A stretch of 64,000 bases of DNA, from the NCBI GenBank assembly GCA_036346225.1, contig JARFIW010001258.1, forward strand, positions 372,001 to 436,000, in the 5' to 3' direction. Of the stretch, positions 11,387 to 22,539 are shown one piece after another. Position 1 is the first letter of the stretch. Every line of letters begins with the position of its first letter. Made by a program: the position numbers and the translations under genes. The stretch comes from Platerodrilus igneus. Taxonomy: Eukaryota; Arthropoda; Insecta; Coleoptera; Lycidae. The notes beneath the pieces were generated by a model. It was not told the DNA's origin and made no database searches. It worked only from the letters and a program-made list of their open reading frames with translations.

Positions 11387-12356
11387 AATTGCCAAAAAGA
11401 ATTTACTAACAATAAGAAATCTACACTCCAAACTTAAAGATGCGACACCAGTCAAACTTCAAAGAAATGCCATCTACAAAATTAACTGTTTAGATTGTGA
11501 TCAGTGTTACATAGGCCAAACGTCACAAAATATTGGTCAAAGAATTACCCAACACAAAAGTGACATTCGAGTAAAACCAAAAGCTTGTGCATTAACAACT
11601 CACACCCTTAACCAAAATCACAAAATGGACTTTTCAAATCCAAAACTATTAAAAGTGGAATAAAATCTTTTTAAAAGGACTTTCTTGGAGATGTGCTACA
11701 TCTATAAAAGCTCAAACAACTTCAACAAAAAAACGGACATTGACAACCTAAGCGTCATATATTTATATTTATTAAAATTTAAACATTAAATGCCTTCAAT
11801 AATAATCAAACCCTTCACCCTCAACCATTTTTTATTTCTATTTTTTTTTTTTTTTTTTTTTTTTTTTGTTTATTTTACATTTATATATACTCAATTGTTG
11901 ATAACACATATTCCAATTAAATCACTATTACAACACACACACACACACACAAACATACAAAATTACACAAACACATTCACCCTCACATGCACACACACAC
12001 CTACATGCACATACACTCACAAGCCAGCACTGTCGTTAAAAACAAATAATAAACTTTTATCAAAAATGACACTGTCATTTTACTTTCACTATTTACATTA
12101 ATATTTATTCTATAAAAAACATTATTTTATTCCAAACACTGATGTCAATTTCAACCATCCTCATTGTAAGTTTTTTTTTATCTTTGTTCATCTTTTATAA
12201 AGCGTTAATACAGTTGTAGCCTGTGATCAAGCATAAAAAAAAAAAAAAATATATATGCGAAAATTTAGGCCATAAAAAAGAGTATTTATTTAAATCCAGC
12301 AGACCTAAAAACCTACAAAGAAGAAGTATTGTTCCTGCAAGGTCACCAAGAATTAC

Positions 12357-12359
<3 letters not shown>
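11387..12359 (+). pseudogene. Penelope-like fragment, inverted partner: GIY-YIG endonuclease and 3' tail
   Basis: From ATTGCCAAAAAGAATTTAC (11388) this plus-strand sequence matches the minus-strand partner almost base for base to AAAAGTGGAA (11659). It encodes the same GIY-YIG domain (CYIGQTSQNIGQRITQHKS). It then continues into the family 3' tail: T-run at 11838-11868, CA-rich block 11934-12015, GCCTGTGATCAAG near 12220. It ends at a TA array. Truncated upstream of the endonuclease. Confidence 0.8.

Positions 12360-12391
<32 letters not shown>
12360..12391. repeat. (TA)n microsatellite
   Basis: About 15 TA units between the Penelope-like tail and the 5' LTR. Confidence 0.95.
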
Positions 12392-12393
<2 letters not shown>

Positions 12394-14536
12394 CTCATAT
12401 TTAGACCAGGGTAGAAAATTAAATAATCACATCAAATAATTTTAATCACCGTGTATAATGAATATTATTAGATAATACGCGTTATTAAAACCGTGAAGCA
12501 TAAAAATTTATTAGTTTCAGTAAAAATAAGAGATTTAAATCATGTACAAGACGCTTTATATCAAAAGAAACAGTATTAAAAAGCTCTACGTGTAATTTAA
12601 TTATTCCGAGGAAAGAAACAAATGGAAATTACGTGCAAAATTTATATTAATTAACCCTATTTTAAGTAACCGGTATTAAACAAAGTGTACACATAATAAT
12701 TAATATTTAACTTGTATTCGCTAAAAATGAAAGGATAGAAGTCAATTTTAGTTGGAGTTAATTAAACCATTATTAATAATAAGCATAAAAGTCTGTGAAA
12801 ATCCAAGATTATAATACCAGAAAATGAAGCTCTGAGAATTAATATTATGTTTGAACACCTGCGTAGTTTAAATGTCATGTACGGCGAAAATTTTGTAGAT
12901 AACAAATGGTTTCAAAGAATCTTGGAGAAACCATCGCTTAATAGTTACGAGAAATGCTAAAGGTGGGATATTTCACACTCCACATGGACTAAAATAATCG
13001 ATAATAAAGAATATCAATTTGCATCAATAAGAACAGAGTAGATAGAGACAGATAATATGCACAAGACCGAGACACATATAGTAAAAGGCGTGATTTAAGC
13101 AACGTCACGAGGGTCACAATTGGTTGAAAATAGGATGCAAATATCAGAGGTAGAAACAACGATTTCTGTATAAAAGTCAATTAGTTATTTCCAGACATTG
13201 CGTGCCGTGTTGAAATTTCTGAGATTTAACTGGGGCGAGTACAAAATTCGTAAAAACCGACGCGCGAGCTACGGAATGGGAACATAGCAAGCGAAATTCT
13301 TTAGAATTGTCCATTTTGGGGACTCGACCGGCAGACAGGCTAACTTCTATATATACCCAGGTGAATATGAACAAGCTCTCTTACATCCGCGACTTGATTC
13401 AATACGTTAAACAGTGCATTTTAGTTTGATAAAATAATTTAAAGTGTGCTCGTATATTTTGGTGATTCAAAATAGTTTGTTCTTTACGTGCTAACATGAA
13501 TATACTTTAGTGCACTTAGATACAAGGTAATAAAATTTAGTATCACTGTGCCAATTAGTAAAATTTACAACGACAAATGTATACACAAAAGTAGGCAGTT
13601 TTAGCGTATATTGGTGAAAGAAGTATGAATTTCTTTGCTATTTTTCGGGGGTGTTAATAATTAAATGGTTCATGAATGTGTCTGGATCCACAAAACAAGG
13701 GTCAGATATACACAGATGAGTTCCGGAAAAGCCCAGAAACAACTTTAGATGAATGGTGATGGAGATAATTTTAAAAGCGTTGAGAATCAGAAGCCGTAAA
13801 TATAATCCAGTTGGAATGGTGTGATTAACAAAAGGGACGATGTACATTGAAGCTACGAGTGCAGTAAACTTCAGGTAATTTATACTATTTTGTTTGAACT
13901 TTGATATTTTTGTGTGTGTTGAATAACTTTATAATTGATTTACTTTAAATGGACATTAGTGAGATTATACTAACAATAAAATTTTAATTTTAAGGTGAAA
14001 TTTTGCTTGTTTAAGTAGAAAGGGGTATTTAGTATTAATGTTCTGGATTATGATGAAATTTTAGGTATGTCTTTGAGCTCAATTAGACGAACCTGGTTAA
14101 TTAACGTAAAGGGGTGGTAGATGCTCCCTTTGTACTCAGACTCAGGTCTGCATATATTGTTATATTAATTAGTAGGCATCCTACAAGGACTTCACCTCTG
14201 GATGCACATTAAAATGATAATAAAATTAATCTTGAAATTCTTTTTAAAAACTGAAATTTGTGCTGAATTTAATTTTGAAATTTTAATGTATTGTGAATAT
14301 TGATGTAAATAGAGTTAACGTTGATGTTTGTGGTAGGAATGTGTTTTTTTTTTTATGAATGAGAATGAAGGTTTAACTAGAGGAGCAGCCGAGGCGATTA
14401 ACAGAAGAAAGTCAATGGACCAACACAGTTAAGGTAATGAATAGCTTTTTGTAGGATTCACAGCATTCTTTGGCATCCAATTCGTAGGGGCTCGATTCGA
14501 AAAGCGGAGTACCCGGATTTTAGTGGATTCACAGCA
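12392..14536 (+). repeat. 5' LTR of the gypsy-type element
   Basis: Starts TACTCATATTT and ends TTCACAGCA. The start is fixed by the polypurine tract preceding the matching 3' LTR start; the end is where the two repeats diverge. The terminal 80 bases include a PBS-like block (TGGCATCCAATTCGTAGGGG) that is also present in the 3' LTR. Open frames inside (12989-13180, 13638-13847 minus) recur in the 3' LTR and are not genes. Confidence 0.85.
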
Positions 14537-14665
14537 TTATATGACGCCCAATCTGTGGGGCTCGAATGTTTTTTTTTAAAGGGCCAGTTCCCGCATTCAA
14601 AGGAGCATTACACAGCATTATATGGCGACCACAACGTGAGGGCTCGAATTCCAGATAGTGTTTAA
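14458..14665 (+). promoter_or_regulatory. triplicated primer-binding-site-like array
   Basis: Three tandem units, about 70-80 bases apart, each read CACAGCA-TT, a few bases, then a variant of TGGCGCCCAACGTGGGGC, the sequence complementary to the 3' end of tRNA-Lys. The copies start near 14471 (TGGCATCCAATTCGTAGGGG), 14541 (TGACGCCCAATCTGTGGGGC) and 14623 (TGGCGACCACAACGTGAGGG). The first lies inside the LTR; the second and third are in the leader. The second, 5-6 bases past the LTR end, is the natural PBS candidate. All three carry mismatches. Confidence 0.6.
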
Positions 14666-14888
14666 CTATTCCAGGAAACTGGCGATCTGAGAGAGAGAGT
14701 TTCTGTGTGTGTATAAATTTAAGAGTATTTTAGAGTGTGTGAGAGTGATTAGAACGTATGCAGAGAAAGGAGTGGTTAAGGAGTCAAAGAGTGGAAATTG
14801 GAAGTAACGATAGTGCATTGTGTGGGAAAAATTCGAAAATGGAAGAAGCGGGAGGCAGTAGAGATCAGGGGATCAAGGAAATGAGTTA

Positions 14889-15920
14889 ATGATGAGAATG
14901 TTAGAGGAAATGCGATTAGCTAGAGAGGACTCAAATCGAAAATTTGACCGAATGAATGAGACATTAACAGGAGTTAGGGAAACCCTAAGTGAGAAAATAG
15001 ACAAGACGAATGAAGAAGTTTCAGAATTTAAAAATAGTCTTACCGTAAAGATGGGGGAAGTTGAAAATAGGGTTGAAAAAAATGAGCGTGATATTACAGG
15101 TCTTCGACAGGAAATGGGACATTTAAGGTCCGAAGTACGCATTTTTTGTGAAGAAGAGATTAATGTAAAAATGACTGAAGTGACGGACTCATGTAGGGAT
15201 CAGTTAGGCAGGGTAGAACGCGAAGTTAGTAGTATCAAATACAACATGTCAAATTTAACGGGGGATGGTCCCAGATTTTCTACAGGTGGAGTATCATTGG
15301 ACCAACACATGAAGTTTTATGGCGATAACAGTGTAAATCCACAAATTTTTATTAATAGCGTAAGAAATCTAGTGGGAAATTTATTTGACGAACAGACTAA
15401 ACTGAATACGATAAAGGCTTTATTAAAGGACAACGCGGAAGCATGGTACAATTTAGTAGGACAGGACATAGACACTTACACGGACTTTGAGGACAGATTT
15501 TAAAGCACTACTGGAGTGACCACAGACAAGACCAGGTACGAGACGACTTAATCACAGGAAATTTAAGGGAGAATTTTCAGGAAGTAGGGAGCAATATGCT
15601 ATACGCAAGTATAGCATAGCAAAGCAACTGAACCCACCACTGACGGACCGACAAATTATTAAATATTTATCACGACACTTCGAGGTAGAAATAAGACAAC
15701 ACGTAGCACTACAGAACATAGTGGACAGAGAAATGTTTCTAGAATACCTGCAGAGGTACGACGACGTAAGTAGTGGACGACCTCGGGAAAACAGGGAAAG
15801 ACAGATCAACACAGTTAGGTTTGACAATAGACGGGACAACTACGCTAGACGGGGGAATAGTTACGGATACCAGCGACAGAATTGGGAACAGAGACGACCA
15901 TACGTTAGAGTAATAGTTTA
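14889..15920 (+). pseudogene. gag-like polyprotein, one frameshift
   Basis: The first frame (14889-15503, 204 codons from an ATG) starts with a charged coiled-coil region (residues 1-120). A retrotransposon gag-type helical domain follows (MKFYGDNSVNPQIFINSVRN, KALLKDNAEAWYNLVG). A frameshift near 15500 breaks it, and the domain resumes in another frame from about 15555 (SREQYAIRKYSIAKQL) to 15920. That part is followed by an Arg-rich basic tail (residues like RENRERQ, DNRRDNYARRGN) that could bind RNA in place of a zinc knuckle; no CCHC box was seen. In an intact element this would form the particle shell. Confidence 0.7.
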
Positions 15921-16183
15921 GAAAGGGACCTGCACCGAGACCGGGACCTACCAGAATGAATAGTTCACCAGACATGAGCGGGACTGCTAATACAGACACG
16001 GAACGAGTGGAAACGCCTAGGACATACGCTGAGGTGACGGCTAGACCAGGACCAAGTAGGGAAAACAGACCTGGACAGGATTTTAGAACGCGACAGACCA
16101 CTAGATTTCAGTGTAAATGTATATGAACATCCACGTGAATTTTTCAAAATTGAGGAGGAAGTATAGCCAGAAACTGAGGAAAA

Positions 16184-17167
16184 TTATGTTTGCCAATTAT
16201 TAATTTAGAAATTGTTGAGAATAATGTAGAAGTATTACTTGATACAGGGGCAGAGGCGAGTTTAATATCGGAGGAATTCGTCAGCAAAATTAGGGATAAG
16301 GTTTGTGATAGAATTATGCCTATAAAGCGTAGCCATTTAGTAGCTCCAAATAAAAAGAAGTTTGCTGTAGTAAATAGTGTTGTGGTGCTTAGGATAGATA
16401 TAGGAGGTTTAAGCTGTGAACAGGAGTTTGTAATTGTACCTGGACTGAAGTTTCAGAGCATTTTAGGTGTTGACTGTATGATGAAGTTAGGGGTTTTGAT
16501 AGATATGGAACGGAAGGTAATAAGGATTAATGATATGGTAGTGCCATGGAAGAGCAGTTATGAAGTCACAGAGGATGACACGGGGTTGAGTATTAATGTA
16601 GTAGAGGTAGAGGATGATGAAGTTAAACAGATCAACACAATAAGATGTCCAGAGGATAGGATAGTAGAGGTTCAAGCTTTAGTACAAAAACATGTAGAAT
16701 TAGTGGGGGTAGAAGCAACAGCAGCATATCGGGAGCAGGTGAAGGCAGAATTAATTAAAGATGCACGAAAAATTAATCAACGGACCAATTCGCAATTCCA
16801 TTGTCCAACATCCATGGACACATTTTTGACGAGGTTAAATGGCAAGTTTATTTTTAATAAAGTAGATTCAAGGAATTTATTCTGGCTGATTCCATTACAT
16901 AAGAATTCTAGAAGGTACATAGGATTTTCCATAGAGGGAAAAATCGATAATTGTAAAGTAGTATCGTTTGGTTTGTCGGCAGAAAGGAAAAAAATAGTAA
17001 ATAAAAAACAGACAAGTGTAGGGATTGAAGAAGAAGTAATATTTAAGAGTCAGGATAATAGGGATGATAAGTTTATTTTATGTGAGATAATAAGGATGAT
17101 AAGTATAGATATCGAAGGGGGAGAAATAGGAATGAAGAGTATTAGGATGGTAAGAAGAAAGACGTAG
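16184..17167 (+). pseudogene. retropepsin and start of reverse transcriptase (pol fragment)
   Basis: Seen: an aspartic protease with VEVLLDTGAEASLIS (active-site D-T-G) at about 16205-16270 and ILGVDCMMKLG near 16470, which is the usual retropepsin layout. After a linker of about 90 residues the frame reads PTSMDTFLTRLNGKFIFNKVDSRN, then LFWLIPLHKNSRRYIGFS and VVSFGLS. These are RT motifs around palm motif A, where the family normally has KLDL. The YxDD motif, RNase H and integrase are gone. From about 16985 the frame becomes low-complexity K/R/I/E sequence. The open frame's TTG at 16190 is not a real start; the protein would be translated from gag. Confidence 0.75.
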
Positions 17168-17700
17168 AGGGTCAAGAAGAGAGTTAGATTTAAATAGGAT
17201 AGGGATAGAATAGGTGTAGATAGAAGAGTAGAAGTAAGTGTTTATAGAAAATAAAGCTAGGTATAGGATAAATATGGGAGATAATTAGGAATAGGTTTAG
17301 GATGAGAATAAAGAGTAAATGTAAGAAAAAATAAGATAGGTTAAGTATAGATATTTCATATAAGATTAGTGGAGAGTTAGGAATAAAGTTAGGAATAGGA
17401 TAGGTATATAGGATTAGGTAGGGGAAAGTAAAGTATAGTGAAGATTAGTTAAAAGTTAGGAATAGGATAGGTATATAGGATGTATATAGGATTAGATGGA
17501 TAAGTAGGATGAAGTTAGGGATAATTTCAGTTTATAGAATTAGGTGAGAGTTAGGAATAGGATAGGGATATAGGATAGGTGTAAATATTTTTTTTTGATT
17601 GGAGACAAAGTAGGTAAGTTAGATAGATAAGGATAGAGAGAGATAGGCAATTTTTTTTTCTAAATATTTTTTGGCAGTCTAAATGCTTTATATTTGCATT
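17168..17700 (+). other. purine-rich degenerate tract in place of the rest of pol
   Basis: Long run dominated by A, G and T with few C. It contains three loose copies of a unit built around TTAGGAATAGGATAGGTATA (near 17393, 17456, 17552). No protein is readable. It occupies the space where RT, RNase H and integrase should be. Confidence 0.5.
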
Positions 17701-17728
17701 CAAATAAGTGGGATTATTTGTATTCAAA

Positions 17729-17739
17729 TAGGGGGAAAA
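17729..17739 (+). promoter_or_regulatory. polypurine tract before the 3' LTR
   Basis: ATAGGGGGAAAA lies directly against the 3' LTR start. It is the expected plus-strand primer for reverse transcription and fixes the LTR boundary at 17740. Confidence 0.75.
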
Positions 17740-19877
17740 TACTCATATTTAGACCAGGGTAGAAAATTAAATAATCACATCAAATAATTTTAATCACCGT
17801 GTATAATGAATATTATTAGATAATACGCGTTATTAAAACCGTGAAGCATAAAAATTTATTAGTTTCAGTAAAAATAAGAGATTTAAATCATGTACAAGAC
17901 GCTTTATATCAAAAGAAACAGTATTAAAAAGCTCTACGTGTAATTTAATTATTCCGAGGAAAGAAACAAATTGAAATTACGTGCAAAATTTATATTAATT
18001 AACCCTATTTTAAGTAACCGGTATTAAACAAAGTGTACACATAATAATTAATATTTAACTTGTATTCGCTAAAAATGAAAGGATAGAAGTCAATTTTAGT
18101 TGGAGTTAATTAAACCATTATTAATAAGCATAAAAGTCTGTGAAAATTCAAGATTATAATACCAGAAAATGAAGCTCTGAGAATTAATATTATGTTTGAA
18201 CACCTGCGTAGTTTAAATGTCATGTACGGCGAAAATTTTGTAGATAACAAATGGTTTCAAAGAATCTTGGAGAAACCATCGCTTAATAGTTACGAGAAAT
18301 GCTAAAGGTGGGATATTTCACACTCCACATGGACTAAAATAATCGATAATAAAGAATATCAATTTGCATCAATAAGAACAGAGTAGATAGAGACAGATAA
18401 TATGCACAAGACCGAGACACATATAGTAAAAGGCGTGATTTAAGCAACGTCACGAGGGTCACAATTGGTTGAAAATAGGATGCAAATATCAGAGGTAGAA
18501 ACAACGATTTCTGTATAAAAGTCAATTAGTTATTTCCAGACATTGCGTGCCGTGTTGAAATTTCTGAGATTTAACTGGGGCGAGTACAAAATTCCGTAAA
18601 AACCGACGCGCGAGCTACGGAATGGGAACATAGCAAGCGAAATTCTTTAGAATTGTCCATTTTGGGGACTCGACCGACAGACAGGCTAACTTCTATATAT
18701 ACCCAGGTGAATATGAACAAGCTCTCTTACATCCGCGACTTGATTCAATACGTTAAACAGTGCATTTTAGTTTGATAAAATAATTTAAAGTGTGCTCGTA
18801 TATTTTGGTGATTCAAAATAGTTTGTTCTTTACGTGCTAATATGAATATACTTTAGTGCACTTAGATACAAGGTAATAAAATTTAGTATCACTGTGCCAA
18901 TTAGTAAAATTTACAACGACAAATGTATACACAAAAGTAGGCAGTTTTGGCGTATATTGGTGAAAGAAGTATGAATTTCTTTGCTATTTTCGGGGTGTTA
19001 ATAATTAAATGGTTCATGAATGTGTCTGGATCCACAAAACAAGGGTCAGATATACACAGATGAGTTCCGGAAAAGCCCAGAAACAACTTTAGATGAATGG
19101 TGATGGAGATAATTTTAAAAGCGTTGAGAATCAGAAGCCGTAAATATAATCCAGTTGGAATGGTGTGATTAACAAAAGGGACGATGTACATTGAAGCTAC
19201 GAGTGCAGTAAACTTCAGGTAATTTATACTATTTTGTTTGAACTTTGATATTTTTGTGTGTGTTGAATAACTTTATAATTGATTTACTTTAAATGGACAT
19301 TAGTGAGATTATACTAACAATAAAATTTTAATTTTAAGGTGAAATTTTGTTTGTTTAAGTAGAAAGGGGTATTTAGTATTGATGTTCTGGATTATGATGA
19401 AATTTTAGGTATGTCTTTGAGCTCAATTAGACGAACCTGGTTAATTAACGTAAAGGGGTGGTAGATGCTCCCTTTGTACTCAGACTCAGGTCTGCATATA
19501 TTGTTATATTAATTAGTAGGCATCCTACAAGGACTTTACCTCTGGATGCACATTAAAATGATAATAAAATTAATCTTGAAATTCTTTTTAAAAACTGAAA
19601 TTTGTGCTGAATTTAATTTTGAAATTTTAATGTATTGTGAATATTGATGTAAATAGAGTTAACGTTGATGTTTGTGGTAGGAATGTGTTTTTTTTTTATG
19701 AATGAGGATGAAGGTTTAACTAGAGGAGCAGCCGAGGCGATTAACAGAAGAAAGTCAATGGACCAACACAGTTAAGGTAATGAATAGCTTTTTGTAGGAT
19801 TCACAGCATTCTTTGGCATCCAATTCGTAGGGGCTCGATTCGAAAAGCGGAGTACCCGGATTTTAGTGGATTCACAG

Positions 19878-19879
<2 letters not shown>
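17740..19879 (+). repeat. 3' LTR of the gypsy-type element
   Basis: Matches 12392-14536 nearly base for base. It ends TTCACAGCA against a TA array. Confidence 0.85.

Positions 19880-19918
<39 letters not shown>
19880..19918. repeat. (TA)n microsatellite
   Basis: About 19 TA units joining the 3' LTR to MITE copy 3. Confidence 0.95.
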
Positions 19919-19923
<5 letters not shown>

Positions 19924-20244
19924 TAAGATGAAATAATAACTTAGACTTTTATGTAAAGCCCAAATGATCATTTCAACTCAAGCTAGTAATTGAAAGAAGG
20001 AAAATATAAGGTCTTGGACAGGATTTGAACCTGCATCCGTCTTGCCGGGACTGTATGTTTACTAATTACGCTACCGAGACCGATGACTATAATCGGGAAA
20101 TTTACTAATCTAAATCGTGTACAGAACTATACATAAACCTAACTTTCAATTACTTTTAGCATTTTTGTCAATCATATCTAACATTGTCAATTTTTTTAAG
20201 TCAATACGTTAGTATTTATCAACTTACCTTGTGTATAAAACTAC

Positions 20245-20247
<3 letters not shown>
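19919..20247 (+). repeat. tRNA-containing MITE, copy 3
   Basis: ATTAATAAGATGAAATAATA to GTATAAAACTACCTA, nearly identical to copy 2. It has a TA array on both sides and an extra ATCAACTT near the right end that copy 2 lacks, giving the complete inverted-repeat sequence. Confidence 0.7.
20010..20081 (-). other. tRNA-like sequence inside MITE copy 3
   Basis: Identical to the 72-mer in copy 2. Boxes A and B and the T arm are intact. Confidence 0.6.

Positions 20248-20317
<70 letters not shown>
20248..20317. repeat. (AT)n microsatellite
   Basis: Longest TA array of the window, about 34 units. The left end of the snapback element abuts it. Confidence 0.95.
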
Positions 20318-20318
<1 letters not shown>

Positions 20319-22193
20319 GGGTGAGTTTTAGTGTGGCAACGGTCGATAACTCCGTTATTATAAAAGCTACGTAAACCAAGTTTGGAGGCATATTAGGCAT
20401 GCCTAAAGTGCACATTTTAAAAATATTTGAAGCATACAGGGTGTTTCATAATTCAGGGCATATTAAACTTATCTTTTTAAATTGAATACCTATATATTAT
20501 TACATTTTTAAAAGCTCATAAAAGAGCTTTAATTTGATATCAAATTGAATCTGTCTATTCCTTTTAGTTTTGAGATATTCAACTGTTTTTAGAAAAATGA
20601 CCCGATTAGATACATTGCCACTGCACTAATACACAACTTATGTTAATTTTCAAGATGCAGAAAATTTTACCATATACCATAGTATATTTGTAAATATCAC
20701 TTTTTTGAAATTTCGTTTCAGTATACAGGGTGTGTCAGGTTTCGCAAAATGCAATTTTAACATTTTTTAAATGGCACCCTACCAATTTTATTGCTACAAT
20801 GGATAGTTCATTAAGTGTCCTTTCATTTTGTTAAGCATTCCCTATACCTAAATCCATTACTTTCTGAGATATTTTTGATTTTCTTGAAATTTTATGAATG
20901 TTTTTAATTTACATAACTAAAAATAACTTACTATTGGATAATATTATAAAACAATTAATACATTTTGATTAACAATCAACTACAGTTATCCAATAACAAT
21001 TTTCACTAAAGATATAACAACCTACAATAATACGCTATCAACAGAATTCTGCCAGATCAACAATAAGCATTTTATAGAAAATGTTCAAGCAGGAAATCAG
21101 GCAGGCTTTGAAAAAATAACTATTACATGTAAAATGTCATTTAGGTTTATTAATTGTAGTGTGTTGTCATTTAACACATTATCAGTTCTGTTTTAAATGT
21201 AATCTTTGAAGGAGTTTTCAAAATGAATTTTACAGTGGAAGAACAAATAAATATGATTTGGGTATTGGGAGCAAGTTTAAAAAATTTCCTACTTGCATCA
21301 AGAATATACCAACAGAGATATCCTGTTAAATGACAACACACTACAATTAATAAACCTAAATGACACTTTACATGTAATAGTTATTTTTTCAAAGCCTGAT
21401 TTCCTGCTTAAACATTTTGTATAAAATGCATATTGTTGATCTGGCAGAATTCTGTTGATAGCGTATTATTGTAGGTTGTTATATCTTTAGTGAAAATTGT
21501 TATTGGATAACTGTACTTGATTGTTAATCAAAATGTATTAATTGTTTTATAATATTCTCCAATAGTAAGTTATTTTTAGTTATGTAAATTAAAAACATTC
21601 ATAAAATTTGAAGAGAATCAAAAATATCTCAGAAAGTAATGGATTTAGGTATAGGGAATGCTTAACAAAAATGAAAGGACACTTAATGAACTATCCATTG
21701 TAGCAATAAAATTGGTAGGGTGCCATTTAAAAAAAATTTTAAAAATTGCATTTTGCGAAACCTGACACACCCTGTATACTGTGAAGAAATTTCAAAAAAG
21801 TCATATTTACAAATATACTATGGTATATGGTAAAATTTTCTGCATCTTGAAAATGAACATAAGTTGTGTATTAGTGCAGTGGCAATGTATCTAATCAGGG
21901 TCATTTCTTCTTAAAACAGTTGAATATCTCAAAAACTAAAAGGAGTAGACAGATACAATTTAATATCAAATTAAAGCTCTTTTTATGGGCTTTTCAAAAA
22001 TGTAATAATATATAGGGTGTTCCATTTAAAAAAATATAAGTTTAATATGCCCTGGAATTATGAAACACCCTGTATGCTTCCAAATATTTTTAGAATGTGC
22101 ACTTTAGGCATGCCTAATATGCCTCCAAATTTGGTTTACGTAGCTTTTATAATAACGGAGTTATCGACCGTTGCCACACTAAAAACTCACCCT
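20318..22193. mobile_element. snapback (foldback) transposon with about 860-bp inverted repeats
   Basis: The left arm 20318-21174 and right arm 21325-22193 are reverse complements with few mismatches, leaving a 150-base loop. The outer ends read AGGGTGAGTTTT / AAAAACTCACCCT in a TA array, the TA target being typical of Tc1/mariner insertions. The loop keeps the start of a DD41D-type transposase. Within the arms lie several CAGGGTGT-type motifs (20447, 20723), the sort that end other insect MITEs. It is non-coding apart from the loop. Confidence 0.85.
21223..21333 (+). pseudogene. transposase N-terminal remnant in the snapback loop
   Basis: A 36-codon frame starts with ATG and reads FTVEEQINMIWVLGAS and then LASRIYQQRYP before TGA. 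This matches the first helix-turn-helix of DUF4817/DD41D transposases. The catalytic domain is absent, having been replaced by the inverted copy of the upstream arm. Confidence 0.6.
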
Positions 22194-22216
22194 GTATATA
22201 TATATATATATATATA
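22194..22216. repeat. (TA)n microsatellite
   Basis: About 10 TA units between the snapback element and MITE copy 4. Confidence 0.95.
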
Positions 22217-22500
22217 ATTAATAAGATGAAATAATAACTTAGACTTTTATGTAAAGCCCAAATGATCATTTCAAATCAAGCTAGTAATTGGAAGAAGTAA
22301 AATATAAGGTCTTGGACAAGACTTGAACCTGTATCTTAGTCTTTCCGGGACGATGCGTTTACCAAGTACACCACCGAGACCGATGACAATAATTGGAAAA
22401 TTTACAAATCCAAATCGGGTACACAACTATACATAAACCTAACTTTCAATTACTTTTGGCATTTTTATCAATCATATCTGACATTGTCAAGTTTTGAACT
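22217..22500 (+). repeat. tRNA-containing MITE, copy 4 (right end lost)
   Basis: Follows the same order as copies 2 and 3 from ATTAATAAGATGAAAT to CATTGTCAA near 22490, then diverges. More diverged than copies 2 and 3. Confidence 0.65.
22308..22381 (-). other. tRNA-like sequence inside MITE copy 4
   Basis: Minus-strand 74-mer. Box A is TGGTGTACTTGG and box B is GGTTCAAGTC. The anticodon stem TCGTC/GACTA has 4 of 5 pairs and loop CCGGAAA. Confidence 0.55.
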
Positions 22501-22539
22501 TATGTCAGTAATTTTCAAGAAGCAACGCTGTATTTAATA

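Larger units (their letters stand above)
12392..19879 (+). mobile_element. Ty3/gypsy-type LTR retrotransposon with 2.1-kb LTRs
   Basis: Two nearly identical direct repeats of about 2140 bp bound a 3.2-kb interior. In order the interior holds tRNA-Lys-type PBS-like blocks, a gag-like frame, an aspartic protease, the start of a reverse transcriptase, a purine-rich remnant and a polypurine tract. RNase H and integrase are missing, so the copy is defective. The near identity of the LTRs (a few indels such as the 3-base difference near 12782) points to recent insertion. TA arrays touch both outer ends. Drosophila 297/17.6-type elements are known to prefer TATA-like targets, which is a fair parallel but not proof of relationship. 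Confidence 0.85.

Noticed and set aside
12989..13847. Minus-strand frames repeated at 18334-19191
   Set aside because: They are inside the two LTR copies; identity reflects the duplicated LTR, not a gene family.
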